Source of the DNA: Dipteris shenzhenensis
Lineage: Eukaryota > Polypodiophyta > Polypodiopsida > Gleicheniales
Length of the DNA stretch: 64,000 nt
Reading direction: 5' to 3' (one strand)
Assembly: GCA_047967505.1 (NCBI GenBank)
Contig: CM106540.1
Numbering within the stretch: the first letter of the stretch is position 1; each line of letters begins with the position of its first letter. Made by a program: the position numbers and the translations under genes. The notes beneath the pieces are model-generated. The model worked only from the letters and a program-made list of their open reading frames with translations, ran no database searches and was not told the DNA's origin. Shown here piece by piece: positions 33,164 to 44,258 of the stretch.

Positions 33164-33168
33164 AAAGA

Positions 33169-34447
33169 TGTGACATGAAGTTGGGGATATTAAAAATTCA
33201 CACACCTCTTAGCTTCCTACTACTTCCAAACTTAGTGACAAAGATCTTTAGCATTGGGAAAAGGGGAATAAAATAGAAACTTTCATGCTAAGAGACCATA
33301 CCACACATTCTTCCATTAGGTGCAAATGAAGATGGTAACATCCCAAGTGATGTTGTACTTTAGCACAAAAAGAAGGAAAGGATCAGCGAAGACCATAATC
33401 TCACCAAGCGAGTCTGTGCCAAAGAGAAGAGTGATACGTTGTTGAGAGAAGATGTTGTGGCTCAATATGCATGAGCTGATATATATCAAGGAGTTTGAAA
33501 GGGCTGATTGGGTCGGATGGGTAGGTTCTTGGGAAACATTGCACCTCCTTCATAGATACCTCTACAAGTAGCTCAAAACACTCTGTAAATTGTCATCAAA
33601 CACAAAGGCCTAGAACTTCTAATAGACATGTGATATCAAAGATTCAGGTACATATAGAGATGCAACTTGAAATGGGATTCCCGCTAATATAATTATCGTA
33701 AGAAAGAGAGGAGCGGTTGAAAGGTTATGGACATTTTACTCAAAGGGGGTAAAAACTATCTCAAAAATAAATAGTCAAACATAGAGACTCATAACTTTTT
33801 AATTTGAAACTGAACACATGAGGTGATGCATCTTAAAGATATCTTTGCGTTGATATAAGCTTTGTCAAAATCAAAGCATCAAGCAAGAAGTTATGAGCAA
33901 AACACTAACAAAGGGTCAGACAGTCTCATGAAAAACACCTACTCCTTCTACTGATGCCGACTTGGGAGATTACTCATACTTCATCAACGACCCAAGTCCC
34001 ATAGAGGTTGCCAATGAGATCAAGAAGAGCTTTCATTGTGGATTAGAAAATGGATAAAACATGTCTGCACAATGAGTGGTTGAAGAGAAAGCACTTTTTG
34101 AAAACTTTGGAAGAGAGAGAAGAACAAAGCAATGGAAAAAGGGGAGAGACACTCAAGTTGGATAACTTGAAGTGACGTTCATTACCAATAAAGTGAGGCT
34201 CTACTCAAATGCAACTCAAAATACAACATACACAAGGGAGAAGCTGAGGTTTCATACATACAAGAGGGAGTGGGATCTCCAAGGCTACTCATAGAAAGAG
34301 AGAGATACGGACTCAAGAGTTTACATAAGAGGATATATACACAAGGGAGAGAGAGGGCTCATGGAAGAGGCTTGAGGAGACTAGATCTATAGTAGCATGA
34401 GGCTCAATGGTGGAAGATATGTTGAACAAGGGAGAGGAGGGCTCCTT
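33169..34447 (-). repeat. Gypsy 5' LTR, truncated in U3
   Basis: It matches 28,705-29,945 with scattered substitutions and one insertion of about 80-100 bp (about 34,180-34,260). On the minus strand CTATAAAAGGAGCCC (34,440-34,454) is a clear TATA box. Beyond it the homology to the other LTR ends, so the upstream promoter part is gone. Confidence 0.8.
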
Positions 34448-34455
34448 TTATAGCA

Positions 34456-35420
34456 TATTGCAAAGCTGACAGCACAGGTCAAGGTACAACAAGATTGCAT
34501 GCCAACTGTGACAGCATGGCTGCAAGAGATGAAAGATGAATTCTTTGTTCAACTCGACCATATGGGAGCAAATCAAAATGACCTTCAAATCAAAAATATT
34601 TTGTTACTGCAACAGCTTCATGCACTCCAACATGTCGAACAATAGCTGAAGCAAATGGCCGATGAGGTAGATGGCATATTCCTTAGCAAATATGAATTTT
34701 TTGAGTTGAAAAATCAGTTGGTCTGGACATCCCAAGAGATGTGGAATACCTTAAAGGGCAGACTGTTCACTATAGCAAAACGACCATATGATGCTTTTGC
34801 ATGGGCTGCATATGCCTACGAGGCCATGGCCTATGAGTTGGAGAATTTAAGGGCAAAATCAAAGGATTGCCAAAAAAAGAAAATGCCATTGGAGGATCAT
34901 CTCACAATCTTTGACATAGAGAAAGTAGGAACTTCTACAAATTTCAATGACCTACAGAATTCATGACCTAGATTCCTAAGCTTACAACAGATCAGCAAGA
35001 GGAAGATGCTAGCACAGAAGTCAGAGCTACCCCAAGCCACTCCATGTGTGCTAGCCCCAACATAACCAATGAACAGCTCGAAGGAGTAGAAGCAACACCA
35101 AAGACTCAGAAATAGAAAGAAGAAACCGAGACTGTAGATCCAGTTATCACTCGGGGAACACTGATTGATCTCAATGCTTCACATACCTTCAAGGTGCACT
35201 TGAAGGAGTATTTTCAGTGAGGAAGGGTTCGTGTCCCCGACTTTTTGAGAAAAAGCCTCTCCATCGAAAGTGCCAGGTGTTGAAGGCATAGCCTCCACCC
35301 ACGTGAACACTAACCATGGGATAGGTTAAATACACCTCTGGTAAGAGGGAGTCATTAGAACAAGGTAATGGGGATCATTTTGTAACTGTAGGGATAGTTC
35401 TAACTGTCAATAAAAAGCAC
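34456..35420 (+). pseudogene. unidentified gag-like coding remnant
   Basis: A plus-strand frame with few stops runs from about 34,456. It shows coiled-coil-like sequence (ILLLQQLHALQHVEQ) and a segment YDAFAWAAYAYEAMAYELENL before stopping at 34,966. Beyond that, in other frames, low-level coding character persists to about 35,230. I do not recognise the protein. A degraded capsid-type ORF of another LTR element is the likeliest reading because LTR-like sequence and a Gypsy RT scrap follow. Confidence 0.35.
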
Positions 35421-35479
35421 TCCTTAGGCTTGATCCACCACATAATGTTTTTGACTAGGACTATTACATTTTGAAACTT

Positions 35480-35700
35480 ATTGTTGCCTTACAACAGTCG
35501 AACTGATCTCGAATGGCTATAAAAACTTGTATCAGCTCCTGTTGAGAGTTTGAATTGTTGAGTTGATGTATTCTCTATCAAAACATAATATACAAGAAGC
35601 ATACTATCTTTTGCAAGATTTCCTCTCTGTCCTTTTTACATCTCATAATAGTCTTTTATAGTCCGTCTATTGTCCGACTATACTCTGGTTACTGGCACTT
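35480..35700 (+). repeat. LTR-like promoter segment
   Basis: GGCTATAAAAACTTG near 35,517 is a good TATA box. It is followed by a leader, and then TACTGGCACTTTGTTGTCAGGAG near 35,690 loosely resembles a degraded Gypsy primer site. No partner LTR was found. Confidence 0.35.
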
Positions 35701-35819
35701 TGTTGTCAGGAGTGGAGATGTGTTTGTGTTTTTTACTTGTCTGAAGACACTCTAAACATAGAGGAAGATAAAGACAAGATGGAATTTGTAATAGAACATT
35801 GGGTGTTTTTGTAAGCAAT

Positions 35820-35880
35820 GTGATGACTTTTGGGCTAAAGAATGCACCGCCAACTTTTCAATCATGGATATAGAAGATGC
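35820..35880 (+). pseudogene. Gypsy reverse-transcriptase scrap
   Basis: The frame reads VMTFGLKNAPPTFQSW, the well-known Gypsy RT block (usually PFGL-NAP-TFQ). A stop follows at once and the similarity then fades. Confidence 0.75.
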
Positions 35881-35929
35881 TGGATCTTTCCCATGGCTTC
35901 TGCAAGAAGAGAAGAGTGTTCAGAGTATG

Positions 35930-36065
35930 CATGGTTCTGAGGCTTTTTGTCACCTACAGATATATCGGTGTCATCGTTTGTAGTATAAGTGTAGCTTAGG
36001 ACCTCGGGTCATATTCCAGTGAGAGACGTAGGCTTAAGAGTGGTAAGCAAACATTGTGCATGTTT
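35930..36065 (-). repeat. inverted partial copy of the 16.1-kb Gypsy relic
   Basis: The reverse complement of this stretch aligns with 16,115-16,265: TGTTTGCTCACCAC, then CGAGGTCCTAAGCT, then ATATCT-GTAGGTGAC. The two copies are about 19.8 kb apart in opposite orientation. Confidence 0.7.
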
Positions 36066-36275
36066 GGGGGAGGGGGGTGGGGGTAGAGGGCGAGGGAGAG
36101 GAAGAGGGGCTGAAAGGGGGGGGTAGGGGGTGGGGGTAGAGGGCGGGGGAGAGGGGGCTAAGTAGTGAGGTAGGGGGTGGGGGAGAGGGGTTGAGGGAGG
36201 ACGGAGAGGTGAGGTGGGGAGGGGACTGAAAGGAGGGAGGAGAGAGGGGAAGTGGAGGCAGAGAGGCAGGTGTGG
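36066..36275 (+). repeat. G-rich block with G-quadruplex potential
   Basis: Dozens of GGGG tracts separated by one to five bases, with three internal copies of a GGGGTAGAGGGCG-GGGAGAGG-type unit. Minus-strand Pro/Ser frames here are compositional. Confidence 0.88.
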
Positions 36276-36295
36276 AGACAGAGAGGCCCCATTCT

Positions 36296-36360
36296 GATCC
36301 CTACACAAGACCCTCCTCCCTAACCATCGACCACCATCGTACTCCCATCCTTATCGTCGA
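36296..36360 (+). repeat. fragment similar to 16,540-16,600
   Basis: ACAAGACCCTCCTCCCTAAC and ACTCCCATCCTTAT align in the same orientation to the leader region after the TATA box near 16.5 kb. It is another piece of the same repeat family, although the adjoining 36-kb piece is inverted. Confidence 0.55.
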
Positions 36361-36542
36361 CTCTGTCTTGACCTCGCCCATTGTGCATAGTTTGCAAATT
36401 CATTGCTCCCCTACCCACCCCACCCCCCCTTCTCCCCTCTACCTGCTACAAAATTAGTCTTCCAAGAGATATTGGAGTCTACCTATTCAACTTGGAAAGT
36501 ACCCAAACCTGAAACATGCAATCTTTGACCTTCTTGTTGTTG

Positions 36543-38032
36543 TCAAACTACGTCAACAATTGGAATGTGATTGAAATACCACTTGAGGGACTCATGTGTT
36601 TCATGTGGGAGATGAAATGCTGCCAGCCACCAAATATTATTCTCTGATTGAACCCCAAAACATGTGTTACCCTTCTCGTTGGCATTTAGCTCGACATCCA
36701 TGCCCACCAAGGCCCTGTTCATTAAGGTAATGCTTACCCTTTCGAGACATTGGCCTTTCACAACCTAGCACTCATCCAGCTTCATAACGAATATGACTTT
36801 ACCATCACATTCCTCCTGTGTCAACCCATAAAATTTGATCATCGACTCTTGAAGTTTCAACAAGTCAATATACACATTATTGAACTTGTTGTAGTAGAAG
36901 AATTTGCTGTTGTCCAAGGGCATGACATCATGTACACATCGAAATCCACCTAATAAATTGGCAACATCATTGTTGGCACATTTTTTCGCTAGGCTCACAC
37001 TATAAGGAGTTGGAAGCAATCTAAATAACCCCTTTTCTTGTGTCCTAATGTTATGACTCTGTATAAAGCTTCATATGCCTTGAAACTTATACCCGCACTA
37101 TCACACACCTCCATTATTTCTTGCGGTGACACAATCTCCCTCAATTCAGAAAAATACTTGTGGCACAGAACTTTGGCAATGCTAGCATTGGATGGTTCAT
37201 CCAATAGCTCCACAAGCTCCTTTGGTTTGACAATGTGTTGCATAAGTGTACGTCCTATTGCTTGATCATTGCAATCGACTCCCATAATCATGCATGCCAA
37301 ATGCCTGCGGGATAGAAAAAAGTTTATCAATATCGTGCAAAATTATAATACAAGACACAAGCATACACCACTATCTATACCTGGTCTGTCGGATACATTT
37401 CTTCCGTGCTCCACCACTTGAAGACGGCACTGACATTGCTTGTCTCTTGCGTTTGCGAACATGGAAGCCAAGGGGAATGTGTGTGAGATGATCGATTCGA
37501 CGTCGCATATTATGTGCAGTGTGTTGAAGTTGAATGTAGTTGTCTAGCCGTCGCCCCTGCTCCTCCTTCTGCTGACTTATTTTCTGTGTGAGCTTTCCAA
37601 TTTCTTCATTAAGCTGCTTGCACTTCTGATTGGCTTCGTCTTGGACTTTTTGAATGTCCTTGACATACTTTTCTTGCAGAGAAGAGTATGAAACAAAGAG
37701 TTGCTTCCATGCTTCCATTTCATTGAAGAACAAAGCATATAATCTACTGCAGTAACCAAATAGCCCTCCTTTCCCATCACCTACAAAGCGCAATAGCTCA
37801 GTGACATTGCGAAACGGTGGTGATGCATTCGTGAGAGGATCGCTCGGGTAAATATGACCCTCTGCCCATAAGCTGAATGCTTTTTGCACCCGATGCCTCG
37901 TAGTTGATCTACAACATTGGGATTGGATGTTCCAACTCTTACGATTGCATACTCTTGCTCTAAATCAGCATTCACACGATACCGTTTTGGCTTGTTAGTA
38001 ATGTCATGAAGAGGAAGAAGATTGAATGCCAT
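36543..38032 (-). pseudogene. unrecognised two-exon gene with coiled coil, broken
   Basis: The minus-strand ATG at 38,030-38,032 starts MAFNLLPLHDITNKPKRYRV. After a frameshift near 37,885 the frame continues with WAEGHIYPSDPL and NVTELLRFVGDG, then about 70 residues of coiled coil (KDIQKVQDEANQKCKQLNEE) and a basic cluster HVRKRKRQ. A donor (CAG-GTATAG near 37,380) and an acceptor (CCCGCAG near 37,306) define an intron of about 70 bp. Exon 2 reads VLCHKYFSELREIVSP, then, after a frameshift near 37,020, NDVANLLGGFRCVHDV and CDGKVIFVMKLDEC. A TAG at about 36,764 and a continuation (MNRALVGMDVELN, NIWWLAAFHLPHETHE) end at 36,543. No family is recognised. It could be host-derived or belong to a transposon. 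Confidence 0.55.
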
Positions 38033-38039
38033 CTAGATT

Positions 38040-38286
38040 GAGATACACCTAGAGGATGTTGGCTATGGAGGGAAGAACCAGAGAATACTCAGAGATAGAG
38101 AACTTGGATGATATTGTGGAGGGAAATAAGGGAGGGAATGCTGAGAAGAATCCTTTGAATCTGAAGGGCTGCTCATGGTTGTGCTAGAGAGAGAAATGCT
38201 ACTGCACACAGTTAAGGTAGAAACTCCCATCACTCTAAACTTGAGGTGGAAATGGAGAAGCAGCAGGGAGAGAGGGGGAAAGAGTG
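38040..38286. other. purine-rich 5' flank of the unknown gene
   Basis: GA-rich sequence upstream of the minus-strand ATG, without a recognisable motif. Confidence 0.35.
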
Positions 38287-38645
38287 GGAGTGTGTGTGTG
38301 TGAGTTAGCTCACGTTTTAGAGAGAGAATAGATCTGCAACCTTAACAGATCTGCACTTTTTGTCATATCTAAGCAGCAGAATGTTCTTGAATGATTGGAG
38401 AAGAGGGGGAGAGAGTGGGAGAGAGTGGGAGAGAGTGGGAGTGTGTGTGTGTGTGTGTGTTAGCTCACATTTTAGAGAGAGAATAAATCTACAACCTTAA
38501 AAGATATACACTTTTTGTCAAATTAATGCAGTAGAATGTTCCTTCAATGCTTGAGAGAGGGAAAGTGACTTTGATATGAAAGAGAGAAAGAGAAATAGAG
38601 TGTGTAAGAGTCAGCTCACGTTTTAGAGAGAGAATACAGAGAGAA
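38287..38645. repeat. triplicated motif, about 150-bp spacing
   Basis: AGCTCACGTTTTAGAGAGAG and close variants occur at about 38,306, 38,462 and 38,612. Each copy is preceded by GAGAG/GTGTG runs, and the first two are followed by AGATCTGCACTTTTTGTCA-type sequence. It is a local tandem amplification in the flank of the unknown gene. Confidence 0.75.
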
Positions 38646-38938
38646 AATGTGCAAAATCTACTTTTTTGGAGTGTTCATGAAAAGGGCATCCTTTTATAAC
38701 CTCCAAGTGAGAGAGGGTGGTTATAACTTAAGAGAGAAAAGAGAGAGGTGGGAAAAAGACAATTTAAAATCCACCTCTCTTTTTGGTAAAACTCTCTATT
38801 TTAATTTAAAAAAGCTTTTTTTATTGTCCAGCATAGGCCTTTTTTCCCACTCTTCTAGGCCTGGTCAAAGCTAGCTTAGGCTTTAAGCATTTCCTTAAAC
38901 TGCCAAATAAAGAGGCCCTTCTATACCCCATTCACTTC
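38646..38938. other. spacer, no feature
   Basis: AG-rich then AT-rich sequence without supported coding potential. The LINE homology begins at about 38,939. Confidence 0.4.
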
Positions 38939-41012
38939 CTAATGAAGCCTCAGAGCCAAAGCCTTGGCAAATATTTTGTATGCATAGTTGAGCAAGGTAA
39001 TGGGTCTCCACTTGGAGATGAGCTCTTTCTCGCCCTTTTTATGTATTAATTTGATGATGCCCTTGTTGATGGAGAGAGGAAGGGCCTTATGCTGCAAAGC
39101 TTCTTTCCAGACTTCCTTCAGAGGTTCTAAAAGATGGCTCTTGAAGGTTTTGAAGAATTTCACTGGAAGGCCGCCCTTTCCTGGTGATTTTTTGTCTTTT
39201 AGATGGTCAATGGCCCTTGCAAGTTCTTCTGTAGTGAGGTTTTGTTCCAACCATTGCGCTTGTTGAGGAGGTACCGTTTTAGCCCTGCTCTGTCTGATGA
39301 TTTTAGAGTATTCCTTCTCCTCATCAATAGCATTTACATTTTCTGTAAACATGGCTTGAAAATGTTGCGCAATCCAACATTTATTATCTTCCTCTGAGCA
39401 TATTTGCATACCATTTCCATCTTTTAATAGGGGGATGGTATCTGCGGCATGCTTCACTTTTAACATTTGGAACATTTCTAGCGTGGGTCTATTTGCCTTG
39501 CTAGCCCACCACTCTCTAAAGAAAATTGCGCATTCCTCCAGCTCTCTATCTTCCATTCGGTTAAGACAAGCTCTTGTATCTCTTAGCTCCTTCTGGGCAG
39601 TATCATCTCACAAGTTGACCCTCATCTCAAGATCTTGTATTTTAGTTAGACATTCCTGTTTTCTCTTTTCTCTTATCTTTTTAGCTCCCTTCCTTGTACA
39701 AATTAGAAGGGATTGGGTCGATTTGACTGCCAAGGTCTAGGCCTTAGCTGGGGTAAGCCCTAAGTTGAAGAAATGTTTCCAAATTTTCTTTACTTCCTCT
39801 TGTACTATAGGAAGTTTGAAGAGCGCAGGGTCAGTGTGGAACCATTTGCTTCCCCTTTTTTTATCTGCCTTATCAAAAAGAGCATAGATGGGGTAGTGAT
39901 CTGACATGCATGTATCATACAAAGTTTTGCATTCCACAGTAACATACATTGAACAGATTTCTTGGCTAACATAGCATCTGTCTAGTCGAGCTTTCCTTAG
40001 CATGTCACCTGTTCCATAATTTTGCCATGTGAAATGCCCAATACTGCCAATATCTACTAGATTACAAGGTTTTTGAATCTATCCTCTGCATTTTCAACCA
40101 TATTAAGATCACATATTAGGATTATGGGTTTGTTATATTCGTGAGTTACAGATTCCCATATCTGAGCTCTATGGATTTGAGGGCAATTTGCATACATTCC
40201 TATCAGAACAAATTCCTCTAATTCAAAGGCGACCCATTGATCAAAAAGGTCAATCTGAATGTCTCTAATCTGGTTCTCCCATCTAGGGTGGAGACCACAA
40301 GCAACTCCACCAGAGCCCTGAGGGTGAGTAGTAAATATCTAGATGAGATTTTTATCTATAAAGTTCAATCTCTAAATGAGATCGTCTCCACTAATCTTAA
40401 TCTCCGTTAGAACCAGAGCATCAAAATTGCCTTGTTACTTAAGCCATCTTTTGACTTTCTTACCCTTGGTGGGATCTGAGAGACCCTTGATATTTAATGA
40501 TAGAAGTTTCATGGGCTGTTGGGCTGGGTTTGTTTCTTTTGTCTTATGCTTCTGTTGCTGCCTCCCTTTGTTGGGCTCTCCACTTGGACGTGGTTTCGCT
40601 TAAGTTCTTTAAGCAATTCCATGTCTTGATCTACAAATTGATTTTGATGTAGATCCTCACTAACAGCAGGCCTCTATGGATGATCTTCAGCTTCCTGAAT
40701 TGTTGTATCTTCCTCGGGATGATCATCAAGATGGTTGAGCTCAAATGTCAATCTATTTATATTAGTCGGGGTTTCTTGGATTGTATCTAATATTTCCTCA
40801 TCTTCATCGGAAATGTCAGGCTTGTCAAGAAGTGAATAGAAGTTGGCTTGAGGTTTATAAGGGTTATTCTTCTTTACTTGGCCAGCACTAGGACGTTTTT
40901 TCAAATTCTGAAATCCTGTGCTTCCACATGGCACAATATACACCCTTAGATTTTTTAAATTCTGAAAGCCCAAAAGCTTTGAAAGCTTTTGAAAAGCTGC
41001 GTAAAAAGCCAA
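38939..41012 (-). pseudogene. LINE (non-LTR retrotransposon) relic: ORF1 tail, endonuclease, RT N-terminus
   Basis: Reading leftwards on the minus strand, a frame at 41,012-40,674 with an acidic end (ISDEDEEILDTIQE) precedes the endonuclease and may be the ORF1 end. The apurinic-type endonuclease follows with GSGGVACGLHPRW and VLIGMYANCPQIHRA (about 40,320-40,180), the stop-interrupted DLNMVEN region, and LDRCYV and SDHYPIYALF (about 39,975-39,880). The RT N-terminal part (39,556-38,939) holds DKKSPGKGGLPVKF, NKGIIKLIHKKG and WRPITLLNYAYKIFAKALA. The homology ends before the catalytic YxDD. LINEs normally lose the 5' end; here the 3' half is missing, so later deletion is implied. Confidence 0.85.
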
Positions 41013-41656
41013 GGCAAAACCTTTAAATATAGGCGAAACGAACGAACGAAAGCCGTCCAGTCAAAAAGCTACCTCCCTCGTCTGGCAAAGTAAATACATA
41101 AAAAAACATTGTAATTTCAAGTGTGTTGTTGTTTGTTCATCATCACCATCAGGTTTGCTTCTACTTCCTTACTTGCCTTCAACTCATTTATTAGATCATC
41201 AATCGTTGTTTGTGCTTGGATTCAAAGTAGCCAATCGTAAACATATTTTTAGTGCTTCACTGTTGCAACTTCCCTGATCTCCCACTATTTCTTTAACTCT
41301 CTGTGAACGATTCTTCTCTGAGTGCACAACCAACAGACTTCAGCTAACAATTTTTGCTGCCTCTAGCCCAAACTTGAAGCCCTTCCATCTCATTCGCAGT
41401 GCCCTTTTTGAACTCCTCAAGCTTCAATGCGAATCCACTTGTTTTCTGGGTTTCATGTCTAGAATTCGTTGCATGTGTGTTCTCGTTGTAGGATGCATGA
41501 TAACATAGATAACTTCGTCAGGATCTGCACCTTCCCAGCTACTTGAAGATAATAATTTTGCAGCCTTCCGTGAAGAGACTTGTGATCCCCCATTGCCGCA
41601 TTCAGAACACGGATAATTTCCTATGTTAGATAATTTGCTCCTCCAAAACGCTTATC
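41013..41656. other. unassigned; possible LINE ORF1 remains
   Basis: On the minus strand DDLINELKASKEVEAN (near 41,190) looks coiled-coil-like and could be LINE ORF1 territory. Stops are frequent and nothing more can be supported. Confidence 0.3.
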
Positions 41657-42492
41657 GTAAACTTGACATTCGTTATCTACGTAAATCCTTGCACGCCTCA
41701 ATTACGATCGAATAGCTCTTGAAACTTCGATCTAGCTAGAAAATTACAATCATGGTCCAGCTGACGATTGCAAATCAGGCATCACCTTCTACATCGGCGA
41801 AGGAAGTGCCAGGAGGTTGGACGAGAAGCTAGCAGAGTCTTCAGCACCTTCCCTTCATGATTGATCAGCTGCGGTGGTGGAGAAGAAGGCCTTCTGCAAA
41901 GGCAAGGCAAAGTGGCTAGATTGTGAATTAGGCTGGCCATTCGAAGAGTAGACTGGAGTGGAAATCGACCCGGATGCAAGAGGATGAGTTTGCATTGCAC
42001 AAGAGACCGAAGATATTATCTATGTCAATCTTGACCATATCAGCATCCGCCTGCTTGACTGCTTTATTACAGCATCATAAACTTGACATTCGTTATCTAC
42101 ATAAATCCTTGCACGCCTCAATTGCGATCGAATAGCTCTTGAAACTTCGATCTAGCTAGAAAATTACAATCATGGTCCAGCTGACGATTGCAAATCAGGC
42201 ATCACCTTCTACATCGGCGAAGGAAGTGCCAGGAGGTAGGACGAGAAGCTAGCAGAGTCTTCAGCACCTTCCCTTCATGATTGATCAGCTGCGGTGGTGG
42301 AGAAGAAGGCCTTCTGCAAAGGCAAGGCAAAGTGGCTAGATTGTGAATTAGGCTGGCCATTCGAAGAGTAGACTGGAGTGGAAATCGACCCGGATGCGAG
42401 AGGATGAGTTTGCATTGCACATGAGACCGAAGATATTATCTATGTCAATCTTGACCATATCAGCATCCGCCTGCTTGACTGCTTTGTTACAG
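41657..42492. repeat. recent tandem duplication, 420-bp unit
   Basis: Units 41,657-42,076 and 42,077-42,492 differ at only about six positions by eye (about 98-99% identical). Each begins TAAACTTGACATTCGTTATC and ends CTGCTT(T/G)TTACAGC. A 72-codon minus-strand frame (MQCKLILLHPGRFPLQS and on) is present in both with almost no change. This follows from the recency and is not evidence of coding. Confidence 0.92.
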
Positions 42493-43265
42493 CTTGCGTT
42501 AGATTTGATGAGGGGCCAGTCAGGATCAAAGTCACAACTTCTGAATACGTTTGATCAGAGATGGGGAAGGTGAGCCATCCCTCAGAAACGCAGAGAAGAG
42601 AAAGCATGTGAGGCAAGCAAGTTCTTTGGAGGGGACGATGACAAAAAGTAGCAGTTATATGAGAGCGAGCTCAGGAAAAGCTCACCCACACCAATGTGCA
42701 TGAAAAGTGCGTGGAAATAAATGCATGCAGCAAAGGGAGGAAGATATCGAATGAAAGGGTGAAGAGGAAGACGAGCATGAGTAGAATGCGGATAGGTTTG
42801 TCCACCTTCCGAATTCGGCACCTCTGGATGACATTAAACCAACATCCAGGCCCAAAACATTGCTACCATCTTTCTCGATGATGTCGAGGAGACTGAGGGA
42901 ATTCTCCAGTACCGGTGACAAGGTAGACGCTTCTGAAAGCTCTAAGGTACTGAAGAATGAGCATGATGGGTTCACGGCAAAGTTTCGAAAGCATTTCAAG
43001 CTGGACAGATGAAAGTGGGCGTCTAGTGAGCATAGATGTACAGTTTGATCGTTTTACATTTATGCACTGCATTTCAAGCTGGATAGCTTAGATGTATAGT
43101 TTAATCGTCTTACATTTATGCACTGAAACCTATTTAGGTAGCAGGGTATTGTAGTAGATTAGAGGGTATTCAAACATTCACTCTTAAATGGTATTCTGAG
43201 TTTAAAAGATCCGTAGATGCCAAGGTCTTGAGCTTGTGGTTACACTCATCTTGTCGATATCATAA
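42493..43265. other. flank of the Helitron region, no gene recognised
   Basis: Short frames on both strands, none with a recognised domain. TTTCAAGCTGGA-AG and ATGTA-AGTTT-ATCGT-TTACATTTATGCACTG occur twice (about 43,000-43,065 and 43,070-43,125), a small duplication. The Helitron 5' end probably lies in or left of this stretch but no diagnostic TC end could be fixed. Confidence 0.35.
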
Positions 43266-44046
43266 ATGTTTGTTAAGGAGTGCAACATCCTGGACAACAT
43301 CTTCAATTTTGGGAGGCAATGGATGGGCACGAGAGGAGCCTCCACCTATTGCAAACCTTCTCTTGGATTTGAGAACGCACTTTTATATTTCCATAGTCGT
43401 AATTTTTTGGAATCTTGCAAAGGCAAAAATTGTAACTACAACTGCTCGAAGATGTGTGAAGATGATTACCTTGATGGTTTGAACATCTTTGATCGTTGGA
43501 TTGTGTATAGCTTTTCTGCTTGAATTTTTCATCTTTAGGAAATTGCACATATGCTAACCAACATATTCAAACATGCAGAACATGAGGAATGCATATTGAC
43601 TAATCATGATTGTTTTTCAGATTCCAACATTCCAGCAAAGAAATAGGCGACTTCTCGTCGAGCTGTGGACGTCACAAAGGATACTCCACGTAAGTAGAAT
43701 GTACGGTCATTTCAATTCTAAAATGTTTCTGCACCGTCTGTTGCTCTGGTTCGCATTAATGCGCTACACCTCCAACACTGGAGGTGACTATTCGAAACGG
43801 GGGGATGGCACGTTCCCCTATGATATATAATTTTTGGAGAGACATGTGCCGGCTCTCCACCATACATTACGTATGGTTTTTTTTTTTTTACACCTCATCT
43901 TCAGCACGCACACTTCTTCGCACATTCTGTTTTCGCAAGGGAACATTACAAATTTTGCTTGGTTCGACCAACATACTAATCATGTCTGCAACACTTCTGT
44001 TTTCGAGATGTTTGCAGCCTCCAAACGAGTGTCTTCTCCTAAAGGT
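43266..44046 (+). CDS. Cys-rich exons upstream of Helitron Rep (putative)
   Basis: Three exon-like pieces with matching splice signals. Piece 1 has its ATG at 43,266 and ends before a GT near 43,477; it contains eight Cys including SCKGKNCNYNCSKMC. Piece 2 lies between TTTTTCAG and CAC-GTAAGT at about 43,620-43,690 (IPTFQQRNRRLLVELW). Piece 3 is about 43,940-44,045, starting GNITNFAWFDQHTNHVC and ending before GTACGC. They may be the N-terminal zinc-binding part of the Helitron protein or a separate small gene. No family recognised; exon joining is unproven. Confidence 0.4.
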
Positions 44047-44258
44047 ACGCACAACAAAATGTATTTGCTTGATTCAAGTTATTTTATCAATTCTTTCACC
44101 TTCTAAAGATAGAGGTTCAGTCCATTTTGTTTTTCCTGTTGCGTTTAGACAAAACCACGTGAGTGAAATTGTAGCAAAGTTTCGGATGGTTTTTATTATT
44201 AATCCCTGTAGGTGTTTAAACCCGAACATAAGACATCGATTCATGTCACGATGTAGAA

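Larger units (their letters stand above)
28705..34447 (-). mobile_element. Ty3/Gypsy LTR retrotransposon, minus strand, internally deleted
   Basis: Two direct repeats (28,705-30,567 and 33,169-34,447) flank a minus-strand gag fragment and an integrase. In element orientation the right copy is the 5' LTR. It is truncated in U3, just upstream of its TATA box, where other sequence begins. The left copy is the complete 3' LTR with ends TGCGA and TCACA on the plus strand. Protease and reverse transcriptase are missing. Because the 5' LTR is broken, no target duplication can be checked. Confidence 0.85.

Noticed and set aside
36009-36308. Pro-rich minus-strand frame at the G-rich block
   Set aside because: Composition-driven; no start, no domain and overlapping a relic repeat.
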